Source of the DNA: CAYNUJ01 sp964573255
GTDB lineage: Bacteria > Bacteroidota > Ignavibacteria > Ignavibacteriales > Melioribacteraceae
Direction of reading: 5' to 3'
Assembly: GCA_964573255.1 (NCBI GenBank)
Contig: CAZNJB010000036.1
Coordinates: forward strand, 1-33,650
Length of the DNA: 33,650 bases
Part shown: piece by piece, positions 27,114 through 33,650 of the stretch
Numbering within the stretch: position 1 is the stretch's first letter
How the letters are laid out: every line of letters begins with the position of its first letter
The notes under the pieces: model-generated
Databases searched by the model: none
What the model was told of the DNA's origin: nothing
What the model saw: only the letters and a program-made list of their open reading frames with translations
Translations under genes and position numbers: made by a program

Positions 27114-28418
27114 TTATTTTATACCGGCAATCTCTTCCATCATATCAGTAGTAATGGATTTCGGTCTTTCGATTGGATAGCCTAAAGCTCTATCCCAAAT
27201 AATATTGGCACATACGCCCAGGGCTCTTCCCACACCGAATAGTACAGTATAGAAATCATATTCCCTAACGCCGTAGTACCATTGAATAACACCGGATTGA
27301 GCATCGACATTCGGCCACGGATTCTTTGCCTTGCCGTGTTCCTGAAGTATTGGCGGAACAACTTTATAGAGCAAGTCAACGTATTTGAAAAGTTCGTCAT
27401 CAGGTAGATGCTTTAGAGAAAATTCGCGCTGAGCTTGATAACGCGGATCCGTTTTACGCAATACTGCATGACCAAACCCGGGGATAACTTGTCCTGAATT
27501 AAGAGTATCCCAGACAAATTGTTTCATTTCTTCTTCTGTGGGAACCTTACCTCCCATCTTATCACGAACGCCTTGTATCCACCTTAAAACTTCCTGATTC
27601 GCTAATCCATGCAGAGGACCGGCCAAACCATCGAGCATTGCCGAAATGGAATAATAAACATCGGATAAAGCACTGCTAACTAAATGTCCTGTATGAGCGC
27701 TTACATTACCGCTCTCATGATCACTATGAAGAATAAAATATAAACGTGCGAGATCGTCGTAAGGTTTTTCAATACCCATCATGTGCGCAAAATTTCCACC
27801 CATATCTAAATCGGGATCCGGATCAATAATATCACCGTCTTTATACTTCCAACGATAAATAAAAGCGGCAACTTGTGGTAATCTGGAAAGCAAAGTCAAA
27901 GCATCTTCATAGGTTGGTTTCCAGTAATCCATTTTGTTCAGGCCCTGATGATACTCTTTTGCAAAAACGGATTCTTTTTGCATAGCAACAACAGCGGCTG
28001 AAAAAATTGCCATTGGGTGAGAATCTTTCGGCATAGCTCTGATTACATCAAAAACATATGAAGGGACATCTTTTCTTTCCCTGAATTCTTCAGCTACTTC
28101 TGCAACTTCTTTATCAGTTGGAATTTCGCCTGTAAGTAAAAGATGAAAGAACCCTTCTACATACGGCATTTCGCCGCCTGGAACTTTAGGTAATTTTTCT
28201 AATACTTCGGGAATAGTATATCCTCTAAATCGAATGCCTTCGTAAGGATCTAAGTAAGAAATATCTGTTGTAAGGCATTTTACTCCTCTCATCCCGCCGA
28301 TTATCTGAGAAATCTTAACATCGCCAACTACAACATCACCATATTCCTTTAATAATCTTACAGTTCGGGGGCGCCAGCTTTCGATTTTCTCTCCTAATTT
28401 TGCTTTTAAGCCAGTCAC
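27114..28418 (-). CDS. gltA: Citrate synthase, eukaryote-like type
   Basis: 434-residue citrate (Si)-synthase condensing oxaloacetate and acetyl-CoA. It resembles mitochondrial-type enzymes rather than the E. coli hexamer: GGMRGVKCLTTDISYLDPYEGIRFRGYTIPE near the start, LHSDHESGNVSAHTGHLVSSALSD (230-253), catalytic His270 (GPLHGLANQEVL), His317 (PGFGHAVLRKTDPRY) and Asp372 (PNVDAQSGV). The start is GTG at 28418, decided by a perfect AAGGAGGT site. It is separated from hpnE by 120 bp with a possible promoter and palindrome, and ends in an intrinsic terminator, so it looks monocistronic. Confidence 0.97.
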   Translation of the reverse strand: MTGLKAKLGEKIESWRPRTVRLLKEYGDVVVGDVKISQIIGGMRGVKCLTTDISYLDPYEGIRFRGYTIPEVLEKLPKVPGGEMPYVEGFFHLLLTGEIPTDKEVAEVAEEFRERKDVPSYVFDVIRAMPKDSHPMAIFSAAVVAMQKESVFAKEYHQGLNKMDYWKPTYEDALTLLSRLPQVAAFIYRWKYKDGDIIDPDPDLDMGGNFAHMMGIEKPYDDLARLYFILHSDHESGNVSAHTGHLVSSALSDVYYSISAMLDGLAGPLHGLANQEVLRWIQGVRDKMGGKVPTEEEMKQFVWDTLNSGQVIPGFGHAVLRKTDPRYQAQREFSLKHLPDDELFKYVDLLYKVVPPILQEHGKAKNPWPNVDAQSGVIQWYYGVREYDFYTVLFGVGRALGVCANIIWDRALGYPIERPKSITTDMMEEIAGIK

Positions 28419-28422
28419 TGTT

Positions 28423-28430
28423 ACCTCCTT
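28423..28430 (-). promoter_or_regulatory. Strong Shine-Dalgarno site deciding GTG start of citrate synthase
   Basis: AAGGAGGT on the minus strand, 5 nt before GTG 28418. It is the strongest site in the window and offsets the weaker start codon. Confidence 0.85.
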
Positions 28431-28457
28431 AATTTATTATTCATTTTGGGAAATTTT

Positions 28458-28487
28458 TGTATATGAAATTAAGAATTTTTCAAACAA
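28458..28487 (-). promoter_or_regulatory. Candidate promoter of citrate synthase
   Basis: On the minus strand TTGTTT (28487-28482) and TATACA (28463-28458) are 18 bp apart, followed by about 28 nt to the ribosome site. The match is only fair in A/T-rich DNA. Confidence 0.25.
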
Positions 28488-28492
28488 AATGG

Positions 28493-28507
28493 ATGGAAAT
28501 ATTCCAT
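28493..28507. repeat. Short palindrome upstream of citrate synthase promoter
   Basis: ATGGAA-ATA-TTCCAT has 6-bp arms around a 3-bp centre, just upstream of the candidate -35 element. It could be an operator or part of an hpnE 3' structure. It is too short to decide. Confidence 0.25.
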
Positions 28508-28538
28508 TATTAGCATATTTTTATTGCTATTTGTAAAC

Positions 28539-29825
28539 TTAATGATGTATTTCAAGGAATTTTTCTGCTGCCTTGTACCCGCTCTTTACCGCCCCTTCAA
28601 TTGTTGAAGGTAATTTTGTGTTTGTCCAATCACCTGCCAACAGTAAGTTTGACACTTTCGATTCGATTTTGCCTCTCATTACTTCTACGTCAGGAGTTTC
28701 CACAAATGCAGCTCTCTTTTCGATAACTAAGTGTTTATGTGTAACTAATGCAGGATAAAATACAGGAAAATAGTCACTCAATTCCTGAATAAATTTTTCA
28801 ATTATTTCATTACGATCAACATTAATAAATTTATCCGCTCCACTGGTTACGAGAGAAATATGCTTGTCGTGATTAAAAACCCAATGAATATTTGAGCCCA
28901 GTAAACCATAAATTCTTTCTGTGAAGGGATTGTTCTTTAACCATAAATGAAGAGTCATTATCGGAGAATATTTTAATGTGCAATCCTTTAGGGGATTAAA
29001 TTCCCCGGGAAGCAGTTTTGCCGCTGCAAAAGAAGGAACGGCTAAAACAACATTATCAAAATCGCTAATTTTCCTTTTGGAAGTAATTATTTTAATTATT
29101 TTATTTGATTCAAATTTAAATTCCTCTACACTTTCCGATAGTCTTATTTTTCCGCCGTATTTTTCAATAAAATCTCTTGCGAAATAGACATACATGCTGC
29201 TAAGATCCAATTTGGGAATAATTAATGAACTGTTTTTATTCCCATTAAGAAAAATAATTTTCAATATACGTTTAAAAGATTCTGCAGAGACGTCGGAAGG
29301 TAAAGCATTCATTGTACTAATTGATAACAATTCCCAAAATCTTGAAATAATTTCATCATTTTGATGCAATCCTTCCAACCAATTTTCAATGCTTTTATTT
29401 TTGTGTTTTATCGGCAAAAGTAATGAAGCAAAAGGGATAAGTAATCTCAATCTATTCCGAAAGGAAATAGCTCTTAATCTTAAAAGAGCACTGATTAAAT
29501 TAAAAGGATAAATATTTGATTGAACCTTCAAATCAAATTGCCTGCCGCCACTCTCAACATAACAAAGATTTAAAGGATAAATTTCTTCAATATTTTTTTC
29601 GGCACCAATTTTTTTAAGGAAATTGAGAGTGTAACGATAACAGCCCATCAATAAGTGCTGACCGTTATCTATCAAATCATTTGTAGTCTTGTCATGGAAT
29701 GAATAGGCTCTTCCGCCAAGTTTTGGAGAAGACTCCAGAAGTTCAACTTTAATCCCCTTTTCTGCTAGATAACAAGCGGCAGCTAATCCTGCAAAACCAC
29801 CGCCAATAACAATAACCTTTTTCAT
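28539..29825 (-). CDS. hpnE: Hydroxysqualene dehydroxylase HpnE
   Basis: FAD-dependent enzyme that reduces hydroxysqualene to squalene, the last step of the bacterial HpnCDE route. 428 residues from the ATG at 29825; a TTG one codon earlier is less likely. The N-terminus has the FAD dinucleotide motif VIVIGGGFAGLAAACYLAEKG with ELLESSPKLGGRAYSF, followed by the family's DNGQHLLMGCYRYTLNFL. The C-terminus has LLAGDWTNTKLPSTIEGAVKSGYKAAE, shared by amine oxidase/phytoene desaturase relatives. Its ATG overlaps the hpnD stop (TGATG). The carotenoid desaturase family is an alternative in isolation, but the operon fixes the role. Confidence 0.93.
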   Translation of the reverse strand: MKKVIVIGGGFAGLAAACYLAEKGIKVELLESSPKLGGRAYSFHDKTTNDLIDNGQHLLMGCYRYTLNFLKKIGAEKNIEEIYPLNLCYVESGGRQFDLKVQSNIYPFNLISALLRLRAISFRNRLRLLIPFASLLLPIKHKNKSIENWLEGLHQNDEIISRFWELLSISTMNALPSDVSAESFKRILKIIFLNGNKNSSLIIPKLDLSSMYVYFARDFIEKYGGKIRLSESVEEFKFESNKIIKIITSKRKISDFDNVVLAVPSFAAAKLLPGEFNPLKDCTLKYSPIMTLHLWLKNNPFTERIYGLLGSNIHWVFNHDKHISLVTSGADKFINVDRNEIIEKFIQELSDYFPVFYPALVTHKHLVIEKRAAFVETPDVEVMRGKIESKVSNLLLAGDWTNTKLPSTIEGAVKSGYKAAEKFLEIHH

Positions 29826-30667
29826 CAATAAACTAAATTATACTTTAACCAAACACCCAAAGCAATGGAAGCCTTCTCGGTATTAGATACGTTAATATCA
29901 CTGGAATAAACATCGAACTGAGCCTGTTCAAGTTTCTTCAGAAGCTTAAAGTAAATATGCTGCATTGCACGTGCGGCAAACATGGTTGGTTTATCTTCGA
30001 AAGTTAAAGATTTATTTGCAGCCCTAAAAAATTGTTTTGCGCGTTCGGCTTCATATCTCATCATGTTAACAAAATTTTCGTTATATACATTTCGCAGCAA
30101 TTCTATTTCAGTATAATTAAATTTTTCAAAATCTTCTTTGGGTAAATATATTCTACCAACTGCCGCATCTTTTTTTACGTCGCGTAAAATATTCGTTAAT
30201 TGAAGGGCCAATCCCAAATTTATTGCAAAGTCTTTAGCTGAAGAATGATTGTAACCGAATATTTCGATACACATCAACCCGACTGTTGAAGCGACTTTAT
30301 AGCAATAATCTTTTAATTCTTCGAAGCTTCTGAATCTGTTTTTTTGAAGATCAATTTCAACACCCTTAATCAAATCGAAGAATGGATCGATTGGGATATT
30401 AAATTTTCTTATAGTAGAAACAACCTTGTTCAAAAGGTTAAAAGAAGAACTCCCTTCGAGCGCCAACTCTAATTCGTTGCGCCATATCCGCAGTTTTTCG
30501 TATTTAACTTCATCCGGAACTTTGCCTTCATCAACAATATCATCTGTTCTTCTGCAAAATGCATATATATTATTCATTGCCTCTCTTTTATCAGCAGGTA
30601 ATAAATTAAATGCATAATAAAAACTGGATTTACTTTCTTTTGCTATTTTTTTTGCTTCAGAACTCAT
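29825..30667 (-). CDS. hpnD: Presqualene diphosphate synthase HpnD
   Basis: Trans-prenyl head-to-head synthase that joins two farnesyl diphosphates into presqualene diphosphate. 280 residues. The two Asp-rich motifs are RRTDDIVDEG (39-48) and NILRDVKKDAAVGRIYLP (159-176). SFYYAFNLLPADKREAMNNIYAFCR is the typical start of the squalene/phytoene synthase fold. It overlaps hpnC by 4 nt (ATGA) and hpnE follows directly. Phytoene synthase CrtB is the main look-alike; the presence of both hpnC and hpnE argues for squalene. Confidence 0.94.
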   Translation of the reverse strand: MSSEAKKIAKESKSSFYYAFNLLPADKREAMNNIYAFCRRTDDIVDEGKVPDEVKYEKLRIWRNELELALEGSSSFNLLNKVVSTIRKFNIPIDPFFDLIKGVEIDLQKNRFRSFEELKDYCYKVASTVGLMCIEIFGYNHSSAKDFAINLGLALQLTNILRDVKKDAAVGRIYLPKEDFEKFNYTEIELLRNVYNENFVNMMRYEAERAKQFFRAANKSLTFEDKPTMFAARAMQHIYFKLLKKLEQAQFDVYSSDINVSNTEKASIALGVWLKYNLVY

Positions 30668-31539
30668 GCTGCGGTTATAAAAGTGATTGTAAATATTTTT
30701 ATAAAATCCAATTTACTCAATTTTATTTTATTATTAAATACATCGTAATTCTTTTCTTCTATTTTCTTAAGAACACTTAATCCACCGTTGATAGTTGCTC
30801 CGATTTCAATCTTCATTTTGTAAGGAAGAAAATTTAACAAGTCGCTGCCTTGATGGTACATTTTTCTCAGCACAGAAATTTCATATTTTATTAATTCCCT
30901 CAATTCATCAGAAAAATTTAATCTATTGAAATCGGCCGGGTTAACATTGAATTTCTTTATAAATTCTTCCGGGAAATAATTTCTGCCGTTCAGAATATCT
31001 TCCATCGAATCTTGAATCAAATTTGTAATTTGAAGAGCCGAACAGATTTTATCACTCAACAAAAAAAGCTTCTCATCCTGAAGATCCAATAATTCAAGTA
31101 TAATCCTTCCAATTGGATTAGCAGAAAAAGAACAATAATTCAAAAGTTCTTCCCAGGTAGAATAATTATTTTTTTTCAAATCCTGCTCAAACGCCGATAA
31201 TAAATTAAATAAATGAGTCTCCGAAATGGAAAATTCATTTAACGTTTTATGTAGAGCTTGCCAGAAAACACTTTCATACTCTCCTCTCAAAGCATTCGAA
31301 AAATTTTCCCGAAACAGGTGTAAATTCGATAATCGTTTTTCCGCACTTATTGATCCATCGTCTGCAATATCATCAGCCGTTCTGGCAAATTGATAAATGA
31401 TTGCGACATGCTTATATATTTTTTTTGGCAGAAAAAAAGAAACGACAGGAAAATTTTCATAATGCGATTTTGTAAATAAAATCGCCCTGCGGTAAGCATC
31501 TTCCAGAGAGACTACGTCATTGTTTTTTTGGGGAAACAT
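30664..31539 (-). CDS. hpnC: Hydroxysqualene synthase HpnC
   Basis: Converts presqualene diphosphate to hydroxysqualene by adding water. 291 residues. SLEDAYRRAILFTKSHYENFPVVSFFLPKK is the HpnC-type start, and the Asp motifs are ARTADDIADDG (52-62) and NLIQDSMEDILNGRNYFP (173-190). The start ATG at 31539 lies 28 nt inside the upstream histidine kinase gene and no later start would preserve the conserved N-terminus, so the overlap appears real. The hpnCDE set has no hopene cyclase (shc) in this window, so the fate of the squalene is open. Confidence 0.93.
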   Translation of the reverse strand: MFPQKNNDVVSLEDAYRRAILFTKSHYENFPVVSFFLPKKIYKHVAIIYQFARTADDIADDGSISAEKRLSNLHLFRENFSNALRGEYESVFWQALHKTLNEFSISETHLFNLLSAFEQDLKKNNYSTWEELLNYCSFSANPIGRIILELLDLQDEKLFLLSDKICSALQITNLIQDSMEDILNGRNYFPEEFIKKFNVNPADFNRLNFSDELRELIKYEISVLRKMYHQGSDLLNFLPYKMKIEIGATINGGLSVLKKIEEKNYDVFNNKIKLSKLDFIKIFTITFITAA

Positions 31540-33482
31540 ACGGTAAACTTACTTCCAACATTTACTTTACTTTCAACTCTTATTTTAGCACCAACTTTAT
31601 CTAAAAGTTCCTTAACAAGAATAAGACCTAAACCTGTACCTTCCTCTTTATCTGTTCCTTTGGTTGAGTTCTGTACAGAGAGGTCGAAAAGTGTATTTAA
31701 TCTTTTTTCCGGTATTCCAACACCGTTATCCTTCACGGAAATTTCAATATATTTATGAGTTTCATCTACAGTAATCATAATAACGCCATTTTTAGGAGTA
31801 TATTTAATAGCGTTATTTATCAGGTTCCTGAATACGGTATGAAAAATATTCTCATCACAATAAATTTCTTTATCGTCTCTACCCAAAACTCGAATATCTA
31901 TATCTTTCTTCCGAGCTATCGGTTGCAAAATATCTACTATATTCTGCAGTTCTTCCTTTGGATTAAATTTGATAACATCAATTGTCATCCTATTTGTTTG
32001 AGCTCTGGACCATTCGAGTAGATTATTCACGAGTCCATAAAGCTTCTTTGTCGCAGAATTCATTTCCTTGACGGCATCAATTCTTTCTTTATCGGTAAAA
32101 GAGTCATAATCATTTAGAAGAAGATCTGAGTATCCTAAAATTGAGTTAAAAGGATTACGGAGATCATGGGCAATGATACTGAAAAAGCGGTCTTTAGTAA
32201 CATTGTTTTCCCTTAATTCAGCATTCAACCTGCGTGTTTTACGGTCTTTTAATAGAATCACAATTAAGAAGATAATACTTATAAATGCAATTATAGCAAG
32301 TAAAGTTTGATGAAAGTTTTTTAATTCCAGATTTTTTTGTAGAAGGGCATTTTCTCTATTCATCCTTTCAACATTATACATACTTTCTATTGCAGCAATT
32401 CTTGTCTCATCTTCAGAATGTGCAATAGAGTCCCTGAAAGCATCAAATTCTAGATAAGCTTTATATGCTTTTTTATAATCACCCTTAAAAACATAATAAT
32501 CACTTAACGCGGAAAGATAATATTTTTTTGCCAAGGCTAAATCAGTTTGAGTCATAATTTCAGCGGCTTCATCAAGACTTTCCTTAGCTTTATCTAACAT
32601 ACCTAATTGTCCGTAAATACGTGATAAGTAACATAATGAAATTATTATGCCTTCGGTATTCATAATTTTTTTATTCAATTCCAGGGACCGAATTCTAAAT
32701 GAAAGAGCCTCTTTATAATTTCCCTGTTCATAGTGCAAAATTGACAATCCACCGTAAACGTAGGCAATACCTTTTGTATCATCAAGCTCTTTATAAGATT
32801 CTAATAATTTTAAATAGGTAGAATAAGTTTTTTCATACAGTCCTTGTTGAAAGTAAACTTCGGCAATATGGCTAAGTGCAAGAGTAGTGCCAAATTTATC
32901 CCCCAATTTCTCTCTTATCTCCATCGATTTTTTGAGATACTTCAACGCCTTATCAAATTCTTTCCTCTCTCTGTAAATTATGCCGATATTTATATAGCAG
33001 AAAGCAATCCCTTCTTCATAATTAAGTCCTTCAAAAATTTCTAAGGCGGAAAAAATATCTTCCAATGCAAGCGTAAATTGTCGCTGCATCCGGTGAATAC
33101 CGCCAATATTGTTCAAGGAATAAGCAATTTGTATTGAATCGCCTACTGATTTCGAATAATCGAGTGCATCTTGGTAATAATGCATTGCTTCGCCAAAGTG
33201 ACCCAGATTACGTTCCACAACCCCTAAATAATTAGAAGTGGAAGCAAGAAGAGATTTATCATCAATTTTTTCGCCCAGTTGCAATGCCCTGGTTCCAGCG
33301 GCTAAAGCATAAAGTGGTTTCTTACTCCTAAACTTCCAACATTCTTTATTTAGTAGCTTTATCTGCTCTTCAATAGGTTTATCCTCAAGGACATGCAACA
33401 AACTATCTATTGATTGGGAGAATACATTCAACTGGAGAAATACCAACAAGAAAGAAAAGATATAATGTGCCTTAAGAATCAT
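31512..33482 (-). CDS. TPR-containing membrane sensor histidine kinase
   Basis: 656 residues. A signal peptide (1-22) is followed by about seven TPR units (roughly 55-345), a coiled linker (355-390), one TM helix (393-411) and the kinase core. The phosphoacceptor is His439 in FFSIIAHDLRNPFNSILGYS, with the N-box NLINNAIKYT (553-562), G1 DNGVGI (585-590) and G2 GTGLGLILVKELL (615-627). The sensor TPRs should lie in the periplasm. No receiver domain is fused and no response regulator is adjacent; PorX-type at 6925-8496 is the only one in the window. It precedes hpnC with a 28-nt overlap, so it is co-expressed with squalene synthesis genes. Its signal is unknown. Confidence 0.93.
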   Translation of the reverse strand: MILKAHYIFSFLLVFLQLNVFSQSIDSLLHVLEDKPIEEQIKLLNKECWKFRSKKPLYALAAGTRALQLGEKIDDKSLLASTSNYLGVVERNLGHFGEAMHYYQDALDYSKSVGDSIQIAYSLNNIGGIHRMQRQFTLALEDIFSALEIFEGLNYEEGIAFCYINIGIIYRERKEFDKALKYLKKSMEIREKLGDKFGTTLALSHIAEVYFQQGLYEKTYSTYLKLLESYKELDDTKGIAYVYGGLSILHYEQGNYKEALSFRIRSLELNKKIMNTEGIIISLCYLSRIYGQLGMLDKAKESLDEAAEIMTQTDLALAKKYYLSALSDYYVFKGDYKKAYKAYLEFDAFRDSIAHSEDETRIAAIESMYNVERMNRENALLQKNLELKNFHQTLLAIIAFISIIFLIVILLKDRKTRRLNAELRENNVTKDRFFSIIAHDLRNPFNSILGYSDLLLNDYDSFTDKERIDAVKEMNSATKKLYGLVNNLLEWSRAQTNRMTIDVIKFNPKEELQNIVDILQPIARKKDIDIRVLGRDDKEIYCDENIFHTVFRNLINNAIKYTPKNGVIMITVDETHKYIEISVKDNGVGIPEKRLNTLFDLSVQNSTKGTDKEEGTGLGLILVKELLDKVGAKIRVESKVNVGSKFTVCFPKKTMT

Positions 33483-33578
33483 CCGATACGTAAATTCTCG
33501 ATAATATTGAAAAATCTTTTATAAAATACAGAAAACAATCTAAAATACAAAAGGTGCAGCCTACAAAGGAAATGAATG

Positions 33579-33650
33579 TGCCCGGAACAGGAGTCGAACC
33601 TGCACGGGAGAACTCCCACTAGACCCTGAACCTAGCGCGTCTACCAATTC
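33579..33650 (-). tRNA. tRNA-Leu(CAG), 5' end cut by the window edge
   Basis: The minus strand reads GAATTGGTAGACGCG (D arm), an anticodon arm CTAGG-TTCAGGG-TCTAG with anticodon CAG after U33, a long type II variable arm TGGGAGTTCTCCCG, a T arm with GGTTCGACTCC, and the acceptor 3' strand TCCGGGC with discriminator A. About 12 nt of the 5' end (expected acceptor GCCCGGA plus positions 8 onward) lie beyond the window. CCA is not encoded. The variable arm and D-arm sequence are typical of leucine tRNAs. Confidence 0.93.

Noticed and set aside
1..33650. CRISPR array, insertion sequence, prophage or toxin-antitoxin pair
   Set aside because: No regularly spaced repeats, transposase motifs, phage structural genes or paired small toxin/antitoxin ORFs were seen on either strand.

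Overview
The window looks like one contig of a low-GC, Gram-negative member of the Bacteroidota/Chlorobi (FCB) lineage, most likely Ignavibacteria-like. The reasons are a type IX secretion translocon (SprA) next to a PorX-type response regulator, an hpnCDE squalene operon, a eukaryote-like citrate synthase, porins with signal peptides, AT-rich intergenic DNA, and Shine-Dalgarno sites (AAGGAG) in front of some genes. This placement is inferred from gene content only.

Left edge (1-343): positions 124-189 are a degraded Illumina Nextera P7 adapter with an N703-like index, preceded by 13 T. The first 189 bases are therefore almost certainly not genomic. After them come the last codons of a SPOR-domain protein. 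344-3285 (+): a secreted methionine sulfoxide reductase B, then a tight three-gene set: an outer-membrane porin-like barrel, an exported FMN-binding protein and a four-helix membrane protein with His residues in or near its helices. Both this set and the later EamA gene are preceded by a short unannotated ORF that overlaps the next start as ATGA.

3292-15256 (-): read in transcription order this is sprA, porX, tsaE, tsaB, a DUF1573 protein, accD and an EamA transporter, with overlaps or very short gaps from tsaE to accD. It couples protein secretion through the outer membrane, its regulator, tRNA t6A modification and fatty-acid synthesis. 15391-21228 (-): a second run with an SpmA-SpmB fusion, a 2-hydroxyacid dehydrogenase, alanine dehydrogenase, a CoA-transferase/hydrolase and a PPP-type phosphatase, which suggests amino-acid and organic-acid catabolism. 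21523-22284 (+): an omega-amidase-type nitrilase.

22279-28418 (-): citrate synthase ends in a clear intrinsic terminator. It is followed by a 1583-residue multidomain protein that joins an acyl-adenylating enzyme, a large unassigned middle with a possible degenerate APH-like kinase fold, and a GNAT acyltransferase. This is the most unusual gene in the window. 28539-33482 (-): a TPR sensor histidine kinase whose end overlaps hpnC by 28 nt, followed by hpnD and hpnE, a complete set for farnesyl-PP to squalene. The right edge cuts through a tRNA-Leu(CAG) on the minus strand.
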